Shown: positions 16,497 to 27,290, counted from the stretch's first letter. The stretch is 64,000 nucleotides of DNA from an uncultured Pontibacter sp. (GCA_947499125.1 CANMMP010000001.1:930001-994000), one strand, 5' to 3'. Translations and numbers: made by a program. Notes: generated from the letters alone by a model not told the origin.

Positions 16497-17627
16497 TTAT
16501 ACTTTTGAAAGACCTTTTTCCAGATCTGCTATAATTTCCTCCGGCTCCTCAATACCCACCGATAACCGGATAACTCCGGCTGTTATACCTATTTTTTCTT
16601 GTTGCTCTTTCGATAGCGACCTGTGCGAAGTGCCTAATGGGTAAGAAATAGAGGTGCTGACTCCTGCCAGCGAAGGCGCGAAAGGTATAAAGGTCAGTCC
16701 CTGCATAAACCTGTTCACTGCCTCAGTTTCGTCTTTTATCCGGAAGCTTAGCATACCGCCAAACAAACCGTTTCCTTGTTCACTAGCTAGTTTATGTTGG
16801 GCATGTCCGCCCAGGCCAGGGTACCATACTTTCTCTACTTTTGGGTCCTGCTGCAGGAACTCGGCTATAGTTTGGGCGTTACTGCAATGTTGCTTCATGC
16901 GCAGGCGCAGGGTTTTAAGCCCGCGTGCTGCCAGCCAGCTCTCAAAAGGACTCAGGTTTAAGCCATAGGTCAGCATCACCTTCTGCACGCGTTGCAGGTC
17001 TTCCTGTGTCTTGCAAACCACTACACCGGCTGTTACATCGCTGTGCCCCGACAGGTATTTTGTTACACTGTGTATTACTATATCAGCGCCCAGTTGCAAA
17101 GGCTTTGTAAGTATAGGCGTGGCAAAGGTGTTATCTATTACGAGCTTTATATTGTGCTTTGTGGTTTGTTCGGCCAGGCGCTTAATATCAAACACCAGCA
17201 GCAGCGGATTACTTGCCGTTTCAGTCAGGAACAGGCGAGTGTTGGGCTTTACCAGTGCATCGAAACTATAAGTTGTGTCGGTTGGCACATAAGTAACTTC
17301 TATGCCGATCCGGCTCAGTTCCTGGGTCAGTAAAGCCGAAGTACCGCCATATATCTCTTCAGCGCACAACACATGGTCGCCGGCTTTGCAAATGCTAAGT
17401 ATAGCCGCCAGTATAGCCGACATACCCGACGAGGTAACTATAGCCCCTGCCCCATTCTCCAGTTTGTTCACTTCCTCCGCCAACTCATCAGAGTTTGGGT
17501 TGGCATAACGCGAATACATAAAGCGCTGCCCCGGTTGCTCAAAGTATAGCTCCAGTTCGTTCAGGTCATCGAACGTGAAAACAGAGGTCTGGTAAATAGG
17601 TGTAGATTTCGGTTTTATGTGCGGCAT
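16497..17627 (-). CDS. Trans-sulfuration family PLP enzyme (cystathionine gamma-synthase/lyase type)
   Basis: The 376-residue product is a Cys/Met metabolism PLP-dependent enzyme. The family signature DIVIHSVTKYLSGHSDVTAG (182-201) contains the PLP lysine K190. The Tyr/Arg pair of the active site is in MYSRYANP (37-44), and SSGMSAILA (67-75) binds the phosphate. Candidate reactions are cystathionine gamma-synthesis, cystathionine cleavage or methionine gamma-lysis; sequence alone does not decide. The N-terminus is short (KPKSTPIYQTSVF), as in many members. No adjacent sulfur gene helps. Confidence 0.9.
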   Translation of the reverse strand: MPHIKPKSTPIYQTSVFTFDDLNELELYFEQPGQRFMYSRYANPNSDELAEEVNKLENGAGAIVTSSGMSAILAAILSICKAGDHVLCAEEIYGGTSALLTQELSRIGIEVTYVPTDTTYSFDALVKPNTRLFLTETASNPLLLVFDIKRLAEQTTKHNIKLVIDNTFATPILTKPLQLGADIVIHSVTKYLSGHSDVTAGVVVCKTQEDLQRVQKVMLTYGLNLSPFESWLAARGLKTLRLRMKQHCSNAQTIAEFLQQDPKVEKVWYPGLGGHAQHKLASEQGNGLFGGMLSFRIKDETEAVNRFMQGLTFIPFAPSLAGVSTSISYPLGTSHRSLSKEQQEKIGITAGVIRLSVGIEEPEEIIADLEKGLSKV

Positions 17628-17701
17628 AAGGCAAGTATAAATCAGGCTTTAAGTTAAGCAGGAAATGTATATATTAGATTGAATTTCTAACGAATTTAGC
17701 T

Positions 17702-17911
17702 GTGCACTCTCCCATTCTGATCATAGTCGCCATTCTATTGCCTATCCTATTCATCGGTATTGGGTATTTCTACGACTATAAGCACGATAAGAAAAAATTT
17801 ATACGAACTATAAAAGGACTTGCATTAGCTATAGTTATGCTTCTGTTTAGTTATATGGTTGGTGATGTTTTAATAGAGCAACTGTATTTGTTGTTAAAAG
17901 GAGTTTGGTAG
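17702..17911 (+). CDS. Small two-helix membrane protein
   Basis: The 69-residue product starts at a GTG and has two hydrophobic segments, about residues 4-22 and 40-65, separated by a basic loop with DYKHDKKKFIRTIKG. I do not recognise a family. It contains two ACTATA/TATAGT words like the neighbouring chromosome, unlike the next gene. It could be a real small membrane protein; the start is uncertain and confidence moderate. Confidence 0.5.
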   Translation: MHSPILIIVAILLPILFIGIGYFYDYKHDKKKFIRTIKGLALAIVMLLFSYMVGDVLIEQLYLLLKGVW

Positions 17912-17968
17912 AACGCGTCCAGGTGTAGTGTAGACGAATGTACAATTGCTCCTTTCTGGAGTTAGAAA

Positions 17969-18838
17969 ATGATGAGAACCCTTCTGGTATTGATGTTCTT
18001 TCTTACTTCTTTTGAAGTTGTATCACAAAATGTAGTAAAGGGTTTTGTGATTGATCTTGACGGAAATGGACTCCCTAAAGTATTAATAACTGAAGTTAGA
18101 ACTGCTAATAGAACGGAAACCAATACTCGTGGCTATTTTACATTAACTACTGCTAATGATACCAGTCATATAGCCTTTAGTTATATTGGCCTTGATAGCC
18201 AAACGATTGTTATCACAGCCGATACTACCCTGAACATCATCTTAACCCGGGAATCTTACGATACACGTTGGTTAACTTTCGGGATAAGCCATGCCCCTCT
18301 AAACTCGGCAGTAGGATTTCAGATAAGTAACGGAGTAGATGAAGAACCCTTGATTCACTTCGAAGATTTTCAAGATAATGTATTGTTTAAGGTACATGCA
18401 CAATCTGATTTCAATAGGAATTATTCCTATGGCGCTGAATTAGGAATTCATTTATTACGATACATCGGCCGGACTACGCTGAAATATGATGTCATTCGTT
18501 TTAAAGAGGCTGACATTTTCCTAACTGACTTTAACCTTACATCCAAATTAAGGTATTTCGGCAACACAGGCCTTATCTTCAGAACAGGATATCAGAAATT
18601 TAATGACAAAAACAAGTTTGGGCTTGGGCTTGGTTTAGAACAAAATAGGCGGAATTTCTATATTGGTATCAACTCCCGTTACTATTTTGATTATTTCCAT
18701 CATGAAGTTTATTTGCAGTATAAAATTCCTGCTAAAAGCTTTATTAGTTTCCTAACTGTCTATAATCGAATAGATGACAAGAATTTACTTTCACTCGGAT
18801 TAAATTACTCATTCGCGAGGAACAGCTACCGCCAATAG
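17969..18838 (+). CDS. Secreted carboxypeptidase-regulatory-like domain protein
   Basis: The 289-residue product has a signal peptide (residues 1 to about 20, ending VVSQ). It then has a CarboxypepD_reg-like beta-sandwich at about 23-90 (GFVIDLDGNGLPKVLITEV...TRGYFTLTTAND...IAFSYIGLDSQTIVI), typical of the plug-proximal part of Bacteroidota outer membrane proteins. The rest alternates aromatic and polar residues like outer membrane beta-strands (YSYGAELGIHLLRYIGRTTLKYDV, NRRNFYIGINSRYYFDYFHHEVYLQYKI). It probably sits in the outer membrane. Base composition is more AT-rich than its neighbours, and no ACTATA/TATAGT word was seen in it, suggesting a different history. Function unknown. Confidence 0.7.
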   Translation: MMRTLLVLMFFLTSFEVVSQNVVKGFVIDLDGNGLPKVLITEVRTANRTETNTRGYFTLTTANDTSHIAFSYIGLDSQTIVITADTTLNIILTRESYDTRWLTFGISHAPLNSAVGFQISNGVDEEPLIHFEDFQDNVLFKVHAQSDFNRNYSYGAELGIHLLRYIGRTTLKYDVIRFKEADIFLTDFNLTSKLRYFGNTGLIFRTGYQKFNDKNKFGLGLGLEQNRRNFYIGINSRYYFDYFHHEVYLQYKIPAKSFISFLTVYNRIDDKNLLSLGLNYSFARNSYRQ

Positions 18839-18895
18839 AAACTATGAATTGATAGGTTCTATAATTAAGTAAACCCTTTAATTATACTTCAAAAC

Positions 18896-18936
18896 AAAAA
18901 ACGCCTTCTGCTCAATTAGAACAGAAGGCGTTTTTG
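18896..18936. terminator. Bidirectional terminator
   Basis: The arms AAAAACGCCTTCTG (18897-18910) and CAGAAGGCGTTTTT (18922-18935) are perfect inverted repeats with A and T tracts. It separates the rightward gene ending at 18838 from the leftward atpC. Confidence 0.9.
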
Positions 18937-18955
18937 ATATTGTAGAAAGATGTTG

Positions 18956-19201
18956 TTACTCGATCACAGATTCGGCAAGTACAATGATCTTGTTGTTCAG
19001 TACTTCTACCACACCGCCATCTACGGTAAAGAACTCTTGTCCTTGTTTGGTAGTCACCCGGATTCTGCCTCTTTCCATGGTGCTGATAAGGGGAGCGTGC
19101 AGGTTCAGCACTTCGAAAGAGCCATTGGCTCCCGGGAACTGGGCTGCATCTACCTCACCGGCAAAAACCTTTTTATCTGGTGTGATTATCTCTAAATACA
19201 T
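18956..19201 (-). CDS. atpC: ATP synthase F1 subunit epsilon, short form
   Basis: The 81-residue product is the central-stalk subunit of ATP synthase. MYLEIITPDKKVFAGEVDAAQFPGANGSFEVLNLHAPLIS is the canonical epsilon beta-sandwich, with the GSFEVLxxHAPL motif at about residues 30-38. The protein ends after the beta-domain and lacks the two C-terminal regulatory helices of the roughly 135-residue E. coli form. From memory, this short version is usual in Bacteroidota. It follows atpD by 93 nt on the same strand; the other ATP synthase genes are not in the window. Confidence 0.95.
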   Translation of the reverse strand: MYLEIITPDKKVFAGEVDAAQFPGANGSFEVLNLHAPLISTMERGRIRVTTKQGQEFFTVDGGVVEVLNNKIIVLAESVIE

Positions 19202-19294
19202 CTTTATTAGTTAAGAGTTTAGAGTTAAGAGTTATGAGCTATAGTGGCGTAAGCCAACTTGTAACTTTTAACTCTTAACTTTTAACTATAAAAC

Positions 19295-21111
<1,817 letters not shown>

Positions 21112-23628
21112 ATGAGAAAAATTTTCCTCCTGTCCTTCTTCCTGCTTTTCTGTGTGGGGGCACAGGCACAGTCTCCTGCCAAAGGCAATTACCAGTTGGC
21201 ATCGCGTTTTTCGCCTAAAAAATTACAGAAGCTCATCTTCAGCACAAGCGTAAACCCGCACTGGCTTAAACAGTCAGACAGGTTCTGGTACGAGTACGAA
21301 ACGAGCAACGGTAAAAGCTGGTACATTGTAGACCCCGCCAACAAATCAAAAAAGCAGCTGTTCGATAAGGACAAAATGGCCTCTGCTATCACCATGATCG
21401 TGCAGGACCCATTTGATGCCCAGCACCTGCCTATTGAGAACCTGAAATTTTTACCGGACGAGCAGAATATACAGTTCGAGGTAAAGAGCTCTATTGATGA
21501 AGTTAAGAAAGACAGGATAGACATGAAAGCAGCTGATTCGCTGCAGAAGAAAACGTTTTTCTTCCGGTATAACCTGAACACCGAACAACTACAGGAGCTG
21601 AAAGACTTTGATAAGCCAAAGGATAACGAGCGCTGGGCATCTATCTCCCCGGATCAGAAAGTAGTAGTGTTTGCCCGCAAGCATAACCTGTACTGGATGG
21701 ACATGGCCAACTACCAGAAAGCCCTTAAAAACGAGAAAGATACCACTATAGTAGAACATCAGCTTACAAAAGACGGCGTGGAATACTATACTTATGGCGA
21801 CTCGAGAGGCGAAACAAATGTAGAGCGCGAGAAGAACAAGAATAAGCGCCAGGCAGCCCGAATACTCTGGTCCCCGGACTCAAAGCAGTTTGCCATGATC
21901 AGGACGGATGAGCGCAAAGTAAAAGCGCTTTGGATCATACATAACACTGCCAGCGGCAGACCGGAACTGGAAACATACAAGTACCAGATGCCCGGCGAGA
22001 AAGAAGCTCCTGTAAGAGAACTGCTGGTTTTTGATTTTGCCAACAAGACATCTAAAAAGATAAACACTACCGCCTTTAAAGACCAGGAAGTAGGCTTATG
22101 GAGCGCGCCTGAACTTAAAAAGAACCGCGACGACGAATACCGCCCTGATATATGGCACGGCACCAACAACAAGCTATACTTTACACGCACCAGCCGCGAC
22201 CTTAAAAAGATAGACATCTGTGCGCTGGATGTGGCTACCGGTACTGTTACTCCTGTTATTAAAGAGCGCTTTAACACCTATGTGGAAGTACAGCGCGTTG
22301 GTTTGGTTAACGGTGGCAAAGAACTTATACATTGGTCGGAGCGTGATGGCTGGGGGCATTTTTATTTATATGATGGCAACGGTAACCTGAAAAACCGCAT
22401 TACCACCGGTGCCTTCCACAGCGAAAGTATTGAAGGTATTGATGAGAAGAACCGTGTGCTATACTTTACGGCTAATGGCCGCGAAGCTGGCGAAGACCCA
22501 TACCTGATGCACCTGTACCGCATTAACTTCGATGGCAGTGGCCTGACCCTGTTAAACAAAGGCAACTTCGACAACAATGTTAGCCTGAACGACAACAATA
22601 ATTACTTTGTAAACACCTCCTCCAGAGTTAATACCGTTCCGGTGTCTGCGCTGTACAACAACAAAGGCCGCAAAGTAATGGACCTGGAAACAGCCGACCT
22701 TACACGCCTGATGACAACTGGCTATAAGTTTCCGGAGCCATTCCAGGTGAAGGCTGATGATGGCATTACCGATATCTATGGGGTAATGTATAAGCCATTC
22801 GATTTCGACTCTACCAAAACATACCCGATCATTGCTTACGTGTACCCTGGTCCGCAAACCGAGGCTGTAAACAAATCGTTTGGCCGCAGCATGGACCGCA
22901 TCGATCGCCTGGCCCAGCTTGGCTTTGTTGTGATAACTGTTGGTAACCGTGGTGGCCACCCGGCCCGCTCTAAATGGTACCATACGTATGGTTACGGCAA
23001 CCTGCGCGACTATGGCCTGGCAGACAAAAAAGCAGCTATAGAGCAACTGGCAGACCGACATAAGTTCGTTGATATTACGCGTGTAGGTATAACAGGCCAC
23101 TCCGGTGGTGGATTTATGTCTACGGCAGCTATGCTGGTTTACCCTGATTTCTTTAAAGTAGCTGTATCGGGTGCGGGTAACCACGAAAACAACATTTACA
23201 ACCGTTGGTGGAGCGAAAAACACCATGGCGTTAAGGAAACGATCACGCCAAAAGGCGACACCACTTTTATCTATAACATCGAGAAAAACCCGGACCTGGC
23301 GAAAAACCTGAAAGGCCACTTGATGTTGGCAACCGGCGACGAAGACAATAACGTGCACCCTGCCGGAACTATACGTATGGCAAATGCCCTGATCAAAGCA
23401 AACAAGCGTTTTGACTTTGTATTGCTACCAGGCCAGCGTCACGGCTTCGGCGACATGACAGAATATTTTTTCTGGATGATGGGCGACTACTTCACAAAGC
23501 ACCTGTTAGGAGATTTCTCTCAGCCAGTAGATATGTATGAAATAAACCGCGAAATTGAACTGACCGGTGAAAAGAGAAGAGGAAGAGCAGCTGGTGCTGG
23601 CGGAGGCCGCATAGCTGAAGACGAATAA
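21112..23628 (+). CDS. S9 family prolyl oligopeptidase (dipeptidyl peptidase IV type)
   Basis: The 838-residue product has a signal peptide (1 to about 20, ending GAQAQ), an N-terminal beta-propeller of the DPP-IV type to about residue 560, and a C-terminal alpha/beta hydrolase domain. The catalytic triad is readable: S664 in GHSGGGF, D745 in DEDNNVHP and H777 in GQRHGF. Such enzymes cleave dipeptides, often X-Pro, from peptide N-termini in the periplasm or at the surface. The C-terminus has a basic GEKRRGRAAGAGGGR tail. It is monocistronic with a hairpin terminator at 23652-23684. Confidence 0.93.
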   Translation: MRKIFLLSFFLLFCVGAQAQSPAKGNYQLASRFSPKKLQKLIFSTSVNPHWLKQSDRFWYEYETSNGKSWYIVDPANKSKKQLFDKDKMASAITMIVQDPFDAQHLPIENLKFLPDEQNIQFEVKSSIDEVKKDRIDMKAADSLQKKTFFFRYNLNTEQLQELKDFDKPKDNERWASISPDQKVVVFARKHNLYWMDMANYQKALKNEKDTTIVEHQLTKDGVEYYTYGDSRGETNVEREKNKNKRQAARILWSPDSKQFAMIRTDERKVKALWIIHNTASGRPELETYKYQMPGEKEAPVRELLVFDFANKTSKKINTTAFKDQEVGLWSAPELKKNRDDEYRPDIWHGTNNKLYFTRTSRDLKKIDICALDVATGTVTPVIKERFNTYVEVQRVGLVNGGKELIHWSERDGWGHFYLYDGNGNLKNRITTGAFHSESIEGIDEKNRVLYFTANGREAGEDPYLMHLYRINFDGSGLTLLNKGNFDNNVSLNDNNNYFVNTSSRVNTVPVSALYNNKGRKVMDLETADLTRLMTTGYKFPEPFQVKADDGITDIYGVMYKPFDFDSTKTYPIIAYVYPGPQTEAVNKSFGRSMDRIDRLAQLGFVVITVGNRGGHPARSKWYHTYGYGNLRDYGLADKKAAIEQLADRHKFVDITRVGITGHSGGGFMSTAAMLVYPDFFKVAVSGAGNHENNIYNRWWSEKHHGVKETITPKGDTTFIYNIEKNPDLAKNLKGHLMLATGDEDNNVHPAGTIRMANALIKANKRFDFVLLPGQRHGFGDMTEYFFWMMGDYFTKHLLGDFSQPVDMYEINREIELTGEKRRGRAAGAGGGRIAEDE

Positions 23629-23651
23629 TTTTATACTTCCTGTAAAACCTG

Positions 23652-23684
23652 AAACGCAGCCAGAAACCCTGGCTGCGTTTTTTT
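23652..23684 (+). terminator. Terminator of the S9 peptidase gene
   Basis: CGCAGCCAG (23655-23663) pairs with CTGGCTGCG (23669-23677), flanked by AAA and a T tract. Confidence 0.88.
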
Positions 23685-23732
23685 ATTTTAGCCTGGCAGG
23701 TGTTATTTTGATTTAGAGATGCAGGTTATGGC

Positions 23733-23966
23733 CTACAATGTTTTTAAGAGCTCGATCTGGTCGTCGTTTAGTAAGATATACCTGTTGTTAAAGGGGTTTG
23801 CGAAAAACTTCTCAGCAATTACATATTCGCCGCTTTTAAGCTTGTGGATGTTGTAACTAAAAAGGCTATTGGAGCGCTCAATAACCAACTCTGTTGTACT
23901 CAGGTCAAGCTGTCGGCCACAAGTAGTTGTGATCAGCTCACGGTTCGAAGTTGTTGTAGTAGGCAT
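23733..23966 (-). CDS. Hypothetical protein, 77 residues
   Basis: The product starts MPTTTTSNRELITTTCGRQLDLSTTELVIERSNSLFSYNIHKLKSG and ends in LLNDDQIELLKTL. It has no signal or membrane segment. A beta-rich core and a short C-terminal helix are suggested by the pattern. I do not recognise a family. It is transcribed leftward, convergent with the peptidase gene and divergent from purL, and its codon use looks like that of the neighbours. Confidence 0.55.
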   Translation of the reverse strand: MPTTTTSNRELITTTCGRQLDLSTTELVIERSNSLFSYNIHKLKSGEYVIAEKFFANPFNNRYILLNDDQIELLKTL

Positions 23967-24151
23967 AATAAAGTATAAGTATAAGGGAGTTCCTTCTTTA
24001 CGGAACTGTTAGCAGTTGGTGACATTACATTTTAAATTATTCCTTATTTTTTTCTGACCTCTAGTATAAGTTAGCACCTGTATAAGTATAGCCTTGCAAG
24101 AGGTAAACTATAAAATCCTTTAATCTGCTGTTCTCTTACAGTTTAAGTTCC

Positions 24152-24159
24152 TATTTTTG
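24152..24159 (+). promoter_or_regulatory. Candidate -7 element of purL
   Basis: TATTTTTG matches TAnnTTTG and lies 30 nt before the GTG start of purL. A near-match CTG at 24128-24130 is 21 nt upstream. Confidence 0.42.
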
Positions 24160-24188
24160 CTAATCCGTTACATCAACCCAGGCAAAAC

Positions 24189-26405
24189 GTGGAAAATCAA
24201 CTGACAACAGTAGAAACTGCTCAGAAGCTCGGCCTTCTGGAAGAAGAATTTGAAAAGATAAAACAGATTCTGGGCCGCACGCCCAATTTCACCGAGTTAA
24301 GTATCTTCTCCGTAATGTGGTCGGAGCACTGCTCTTACAAGAACTCTATTGTCTGGCTTAAAACGCTGCCAAAAGACTCGCCACGCATGCTGGCTAAAGC
24401 CGGAGAAGAAAATGCAGGCCTTGTTGACATCGGCGACGGTTACGCCTGCAGCTTCAAGATCGAATCACACAATCACCCATCTGCCATCGAGCCTTACCAG
24501 GGCGCCGCAACCGGTGTGGGTGGTATCAACAGAGATATTTTTACAATGGGTGCCCGTCCTATCGCGCAGCTTAACTCGCTTCGCTTTGGCAACCCTAAAT
24601 CAGAAAAAACGCAGCGCTTGCTACGTGGTGTAGTGAAAGGCATCGGCGATTATGGCAATGCTTTTGGTATACCTACCGTAGGTGGCGAGCTTTTCTTCGA
24701 CGAGACTTACAACATCAACCCATTGGTAAATGCCTTCTCAGCAGGTATAGTTAAAGTAGGCGAAACTGCTTCGGCAACCTCTTATGGCGTAGGTAACCCT
24801 GTGTTTATAGTTGGTTCTGCCACCGGTAAAGATGGTATACATGGTGCCGCCTTTGCATCTAAAGACATCACCGAAGATTCAGCCAAAGACTTACCGTCCG
24901 TTCAGGTGGGCGACCCGTTCCAGGAAAAATTGTTACTCGAAGCTACACTGGAGATCATTCAGTCGGGCCACGTAATAGGTATGCAGGATATGGGCGCGGC
25001 CGGTATTACCTGCTCTACTTCCGAAATGAGTGCCAAAGGCGAGCACGGCATGGATATATGGCTGGATAAAGTACCGATGCGCCAGGCCAACATGGTTCCG
25101 TTTGAGATCCTGCTTTCTGAAAGCCAGGAGCGCATGCTTATAGTTATGAAAAAAGGCTATGAGCAAACTATAAAAGATATCTGCGATAAGTGGGACCTGT
25201 ATTGTGAGCAGATAGGTGTTGTTACCGAAGGCGGCCAGTTAAGATATTACCAAAATGGCGAATTAGTAGCTGAAGTACCTGCCGACGACCTGGTGCTGGG
25301 CGGAGGCGCTCCGGTTTACCACCGAGAGTGGCGCGAGCCGGCTTATTTCCAGGAATCAAAGAAATTCAACATAGACCAGGTGCAGGAACCGGAAGATTAC
25401 CAGGCTGTAGCCGAATTCCTGACCACGCACCCGAACATTGCCTCTAAGCGCTGGGTGTATCGCCAGTACGACTCTATGGTTGGTACGGCCACCATGACGA
25501 CCAATGCCCCTTCGGATGCGGCTATAGTTAAAGTAAAAGGCACCAACAAATCGATAGCAGTAACGGTAGATTGCAACAGCCGCTACGTATACGCCGACCC
25601 GGAAGAAGGAACTGCTATTGCCGTTGCAGAAGCTGCGCGTAATATAGTTTGTTCTGGCGCCGAGCCGGTAGCTATTACCAACTGCCTGAACTTTGGTAAC
25701 CCGTATGTGCCGGAAGTATACTGGCATTTTGTAGGCGCTATTAAAGGTATGGGCAAAGCTTGTACTGCTTTCGACACGCCGGTAACTGGTGGTAACGTAA
25801 GTTTCTACAACCAGTCATCCGACGAAGGCCCGGTTTTCCCGACGCCAACTATAGGTATGCTGGGCATCCTGGAGGATAAGAACAACAAAATGACGCTTGC
25901 TTTCCAGAACGCCGGCGACATTATTTATATGATGGGTGATGCGCAGAACGACATCGCTTCGTCGGAGTACCTGTACTCTTATCATAACGTGAAGCTCTCT
26001 CCTGCCCCATACTTTAACATGGACGCAGAACTGAAGCTGCAAACGGCAGTAAAAGATGTAATCGCAAACAAGCTTATTAACTCAGCGCACGACGTGGCAG
26101 ATGGTGGTTTATACATCACATTACTGGAGTCGGCGATGCCAAAAGAGCTGGGCTTTGATATTGAAACAGATAAAAATTTCAGAAAAGATGCCTTTTTATT
26201 CGGCGAGAGCCAGAGCCGCGTAGTTGTTTCGGTTGCTCCGGTAAAACAGGCTGAGTTTGAAAAAGCATTGCAAAATAACGGTGTGAATTTCACCAAATTA
26301 GGTACTGTAACTGCGCATGATTGCCACATTGACGGCGAACTTTTTGGAGGCATTACGGTGGCTAAAAAACACTATGACACAGCGCTTGAGCAGATTTTAG
26401 ACTAA
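24189..26405 (+). CDS. purL: Phosphoribosylformylglycinamidine synthase, small-type PurL
   Basis: The 738-residue product catalyses the ATP-dependent amidation of FGAR to FGAM in purine synthesis. It starts at a GTG. SEHCSYKNS near residue 45 and the SHNHPSAIEPYQGAATGVGGI segment are the N-terminal PurL signatures; GSATGKDGIHG (209-219) is the ATP loop; a second AIRS-like half follows after about residue 420. At 738 residues it is the short form, which works with separate PurS and PurQ subunits; neither is in this window. A promoter-like TATTTTTG lies just upstream. Confidence 0.96.
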   Translation: MENQLTTVETAQKLGLLEEEFEKIKQILGRTPNFTELSIFSVMWSEHCSYKNSIVWLKTLPKDSPRMLAKAGEENAGLVDIGDGYACSFKIESHNHPSAIEPYQGAATGVGGINRDIFTMGARPIAQLNSLRFGNPKSEKTQRLLRGVVKGIGDYGNAFGIPTVGGELFFDETYNINPLVNAFSAGIVKVGETASATSYGVGNPVFIVGSATGKDGIHGAAFASKDITEDSAKDLPSVQVGDPFQEKLLLEATLEIIQSGHVIGMQDMGAAGITCSTSEMSAKGEHGMDIWLDKVPMRQANMVPFEILLSESQERMLIVMKKGYEQTIKDICDKWDLYCEQIGVVTEGGQLRYYQNGELVAEVPADDLVLGGGAPVYHREWREPAYFQESKKFNIDQVQEPEDYQAVAEFLTTHPNIASKRWVYRQYDSMVGTATMTTNAPSDAAIVKVKGTNKSIAVTVDCNSRYVYADPEEGTAIAVAEAARNIVCSGAEPVAITNCLNFGNPYVPEVYWHFVGAIKGMGKACTAFDTPVTGGNVSFYNQSSDEGPVFPTPTIGMLGILEDKNNKMTLAFQNAGDIIYMMGDAQNDIASSEYLYSYHNVKLSPAPYFNMDAELKLQTAVKDVIANKLINSAHDVADGGLYITLLESAMPKELGFDIETDKNFRKDAFLFGESQSRVVVSVAPVKQAEFEKALQNNGVNFTKLGTVTAHDCHIDGELFGGITVAKKHYDTALEQILD

Positions 26406-26433
26406 ATATTTCAGATTTTTTTGCGGCAAATGT

Positions 26434-26463
26434 TTGCAGTTTAAAATCGTCTCTCTATCTTTG
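26434..26463 (+). promoter_or_regulatory. Promoter of tRNA-Gln
   Basis: TTG (26434-26436), 19 nt, then TATCTTTG (26456-26463) fits the Bacteroidota promoter consensus exactly. It lies 50 nt before the tRNA. Confidence 0.68.
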
Positions 26464-26512
26464 CATCACTGAACGACGAAGGGGCTTCCACTCTGAAATC
26501 TAGTAGGTAGCT

Positions 26513-26585
26513 TGTCCGATGGTGTAACTGGCAACACGTCTGATTTTGGTTCAGAAGAGTCCAGGTTCGAAACCTGGTCGGACAA
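26513..26585 (+). tRNA. tRNA-Gln (anticodon UUG)
   Basis: The 73-nt cloverleaf folds fully. The acceptor stem pairs TGTCCGA (26513-26519) with TCGGACA (26578-26584). The anticodon stem pairs TCTGA (26539-26543) with TCAGA (26551-26555) around TTTTGGT, which has anticodon TTG at 26546-26548. The T stem pairs CCAGG with CCTGG around TTCGAAA. The 3' CCA is not encoded. It has its own promoter and terminator. Confidence 0.95.
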
Positions 26586-26588
26586 CTT

Positions 26589-26622
26589 AAAAAGCCCTTA
26601 GATCTGATCTAAGGGCTTTTTT
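26589..26622 (+). terminator. Terminator of tRNA-Gln
   Basis: AAAAAGCCCTTAGAT (26589-26603) and its complement (26607-26621) form a 15-bp stem with a 3-nt loop and T tract, immediately after the tRNA. Confidence 0.92.
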
Positions 26623-26682
26623 GTTTTCAGGTAAGTCTTTCCTGGTTCAACTATAATTTCTTTTCCGGCTAAATCTCTCCTT

Positions 26683-27180
26683 ATGCCAACTATAACAACC
26701 ACCACTATAGTTAACGCACCCCCCGAACTTTGCTTCGACCTTTCGAGAAGTATAGACCTGCACATGATCTCGACAAAGCGAACAGGTGAGCGGGCTGTGG
26801 CTGGTGTAACTTCCGGCCTGATAGGGTTGAATGAAACAGTTACCTGGCGAGCAAAACACCTGGGTATCTGGCAACACCTTACCAGCAGGATAACGGAATA
26901 CAACCGCCCCGTTTTTATAGTTGACGAAATGGTGAAAGGCGCTTTTAAACGCTTCCGGCACGAACACCACTTTGAGCAACAGGGCAACTCTACGATCATG
27001 ACGGATGTATTTGATTACACTTCTCCGCTGGGTTTGCTGGGCAAACTTGCTGATGTGCTATTCCTCGAAAAGTATATGACCAGGTTTTTATTAGAGCGAA
27101 ACCTGGCCATAAAAGTATACGCAGAAACAGATAAGTGGCAGCAACTTCTCCCCTCCTCTTCCTCAGAAATAACTAAGTAA
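26683..27180 (+). CDS. SRPBCC family protein
   Basis: The 165-residue product reads as a START/SRPBCC-fold protein: a first strand TTIVNAPPELCFDLSRSIDLHM (about 5-28), a middle part with GLNETVTWRAKHLGIWQHLTSRITEYNRP, and a C-terminal helix HFEQQGNSTIMTDVFDYTSPLGLLGKLADVLFLEKYM. This matches the cell-division-inhibitor-like SRPBCC group that is often a stand-alone cytoplasmic protein or fused to SDR domains. The ligand is unknown. It lies between the tRNA-Gln terminator and gpx, on the same strand as gpx but outside its promoter. Confidence 0.82.
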   Translation: MPTITTTTIVNAPPELCFDLSRSIDLHMISTKRTGERAVAGVTSGLIGLNETVTWRAKHLGIWQHLTSRITEYNRPVFIVDEMVKGAFKRFRHEHHFEQQGNSTIMTDVFDYTSPLGLLGKLADVLFLEKYMTRFLLERNLAIKVYAETDKWQQLLPSSSSEITK

Positions 27181-27221
27181 ACAGCTCTGCCCCGGGACTT
27201 TAGAAAAACTACAATCACTTA

Positions 27222-27272
27222 TATCGCTTGCGACATAGATATTTTCTGCGTACATTTGTATCGCAAGCGATA
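27222..27272 (+). promoter_or_regulatory. Promoter of gpx with two operator-like boxes
   Basis: TTG (27228-27230), 20 nt and TACATTTG (27251-27258) form a complete Bacteroidota-type promoter. It is bracketed by TATCGCTTGCGA (27222-27233) and TATCGCAAGCGATA (27259-27272). The two boxes are inverted copies of each other and each is nearly palindromic (TCGC..GCGA). One covers the -33 element and the other starts right after -7, so a bound repressor would block polymerase. The likely ligand is the MarR/OhrR-type regulator encoded two genes on. Confidence 0.68.
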
Positions 27273-27290
27273 TAATTTAACAACAGAACT

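Noticed and set aside
22552-23358. 268-codon ORF antisense to the S9 peptidase gene
   Set aside because: The plus-strand peptidase with an intact catalytic triad fully explains this DNA; the antisense frame is open through codon bias.
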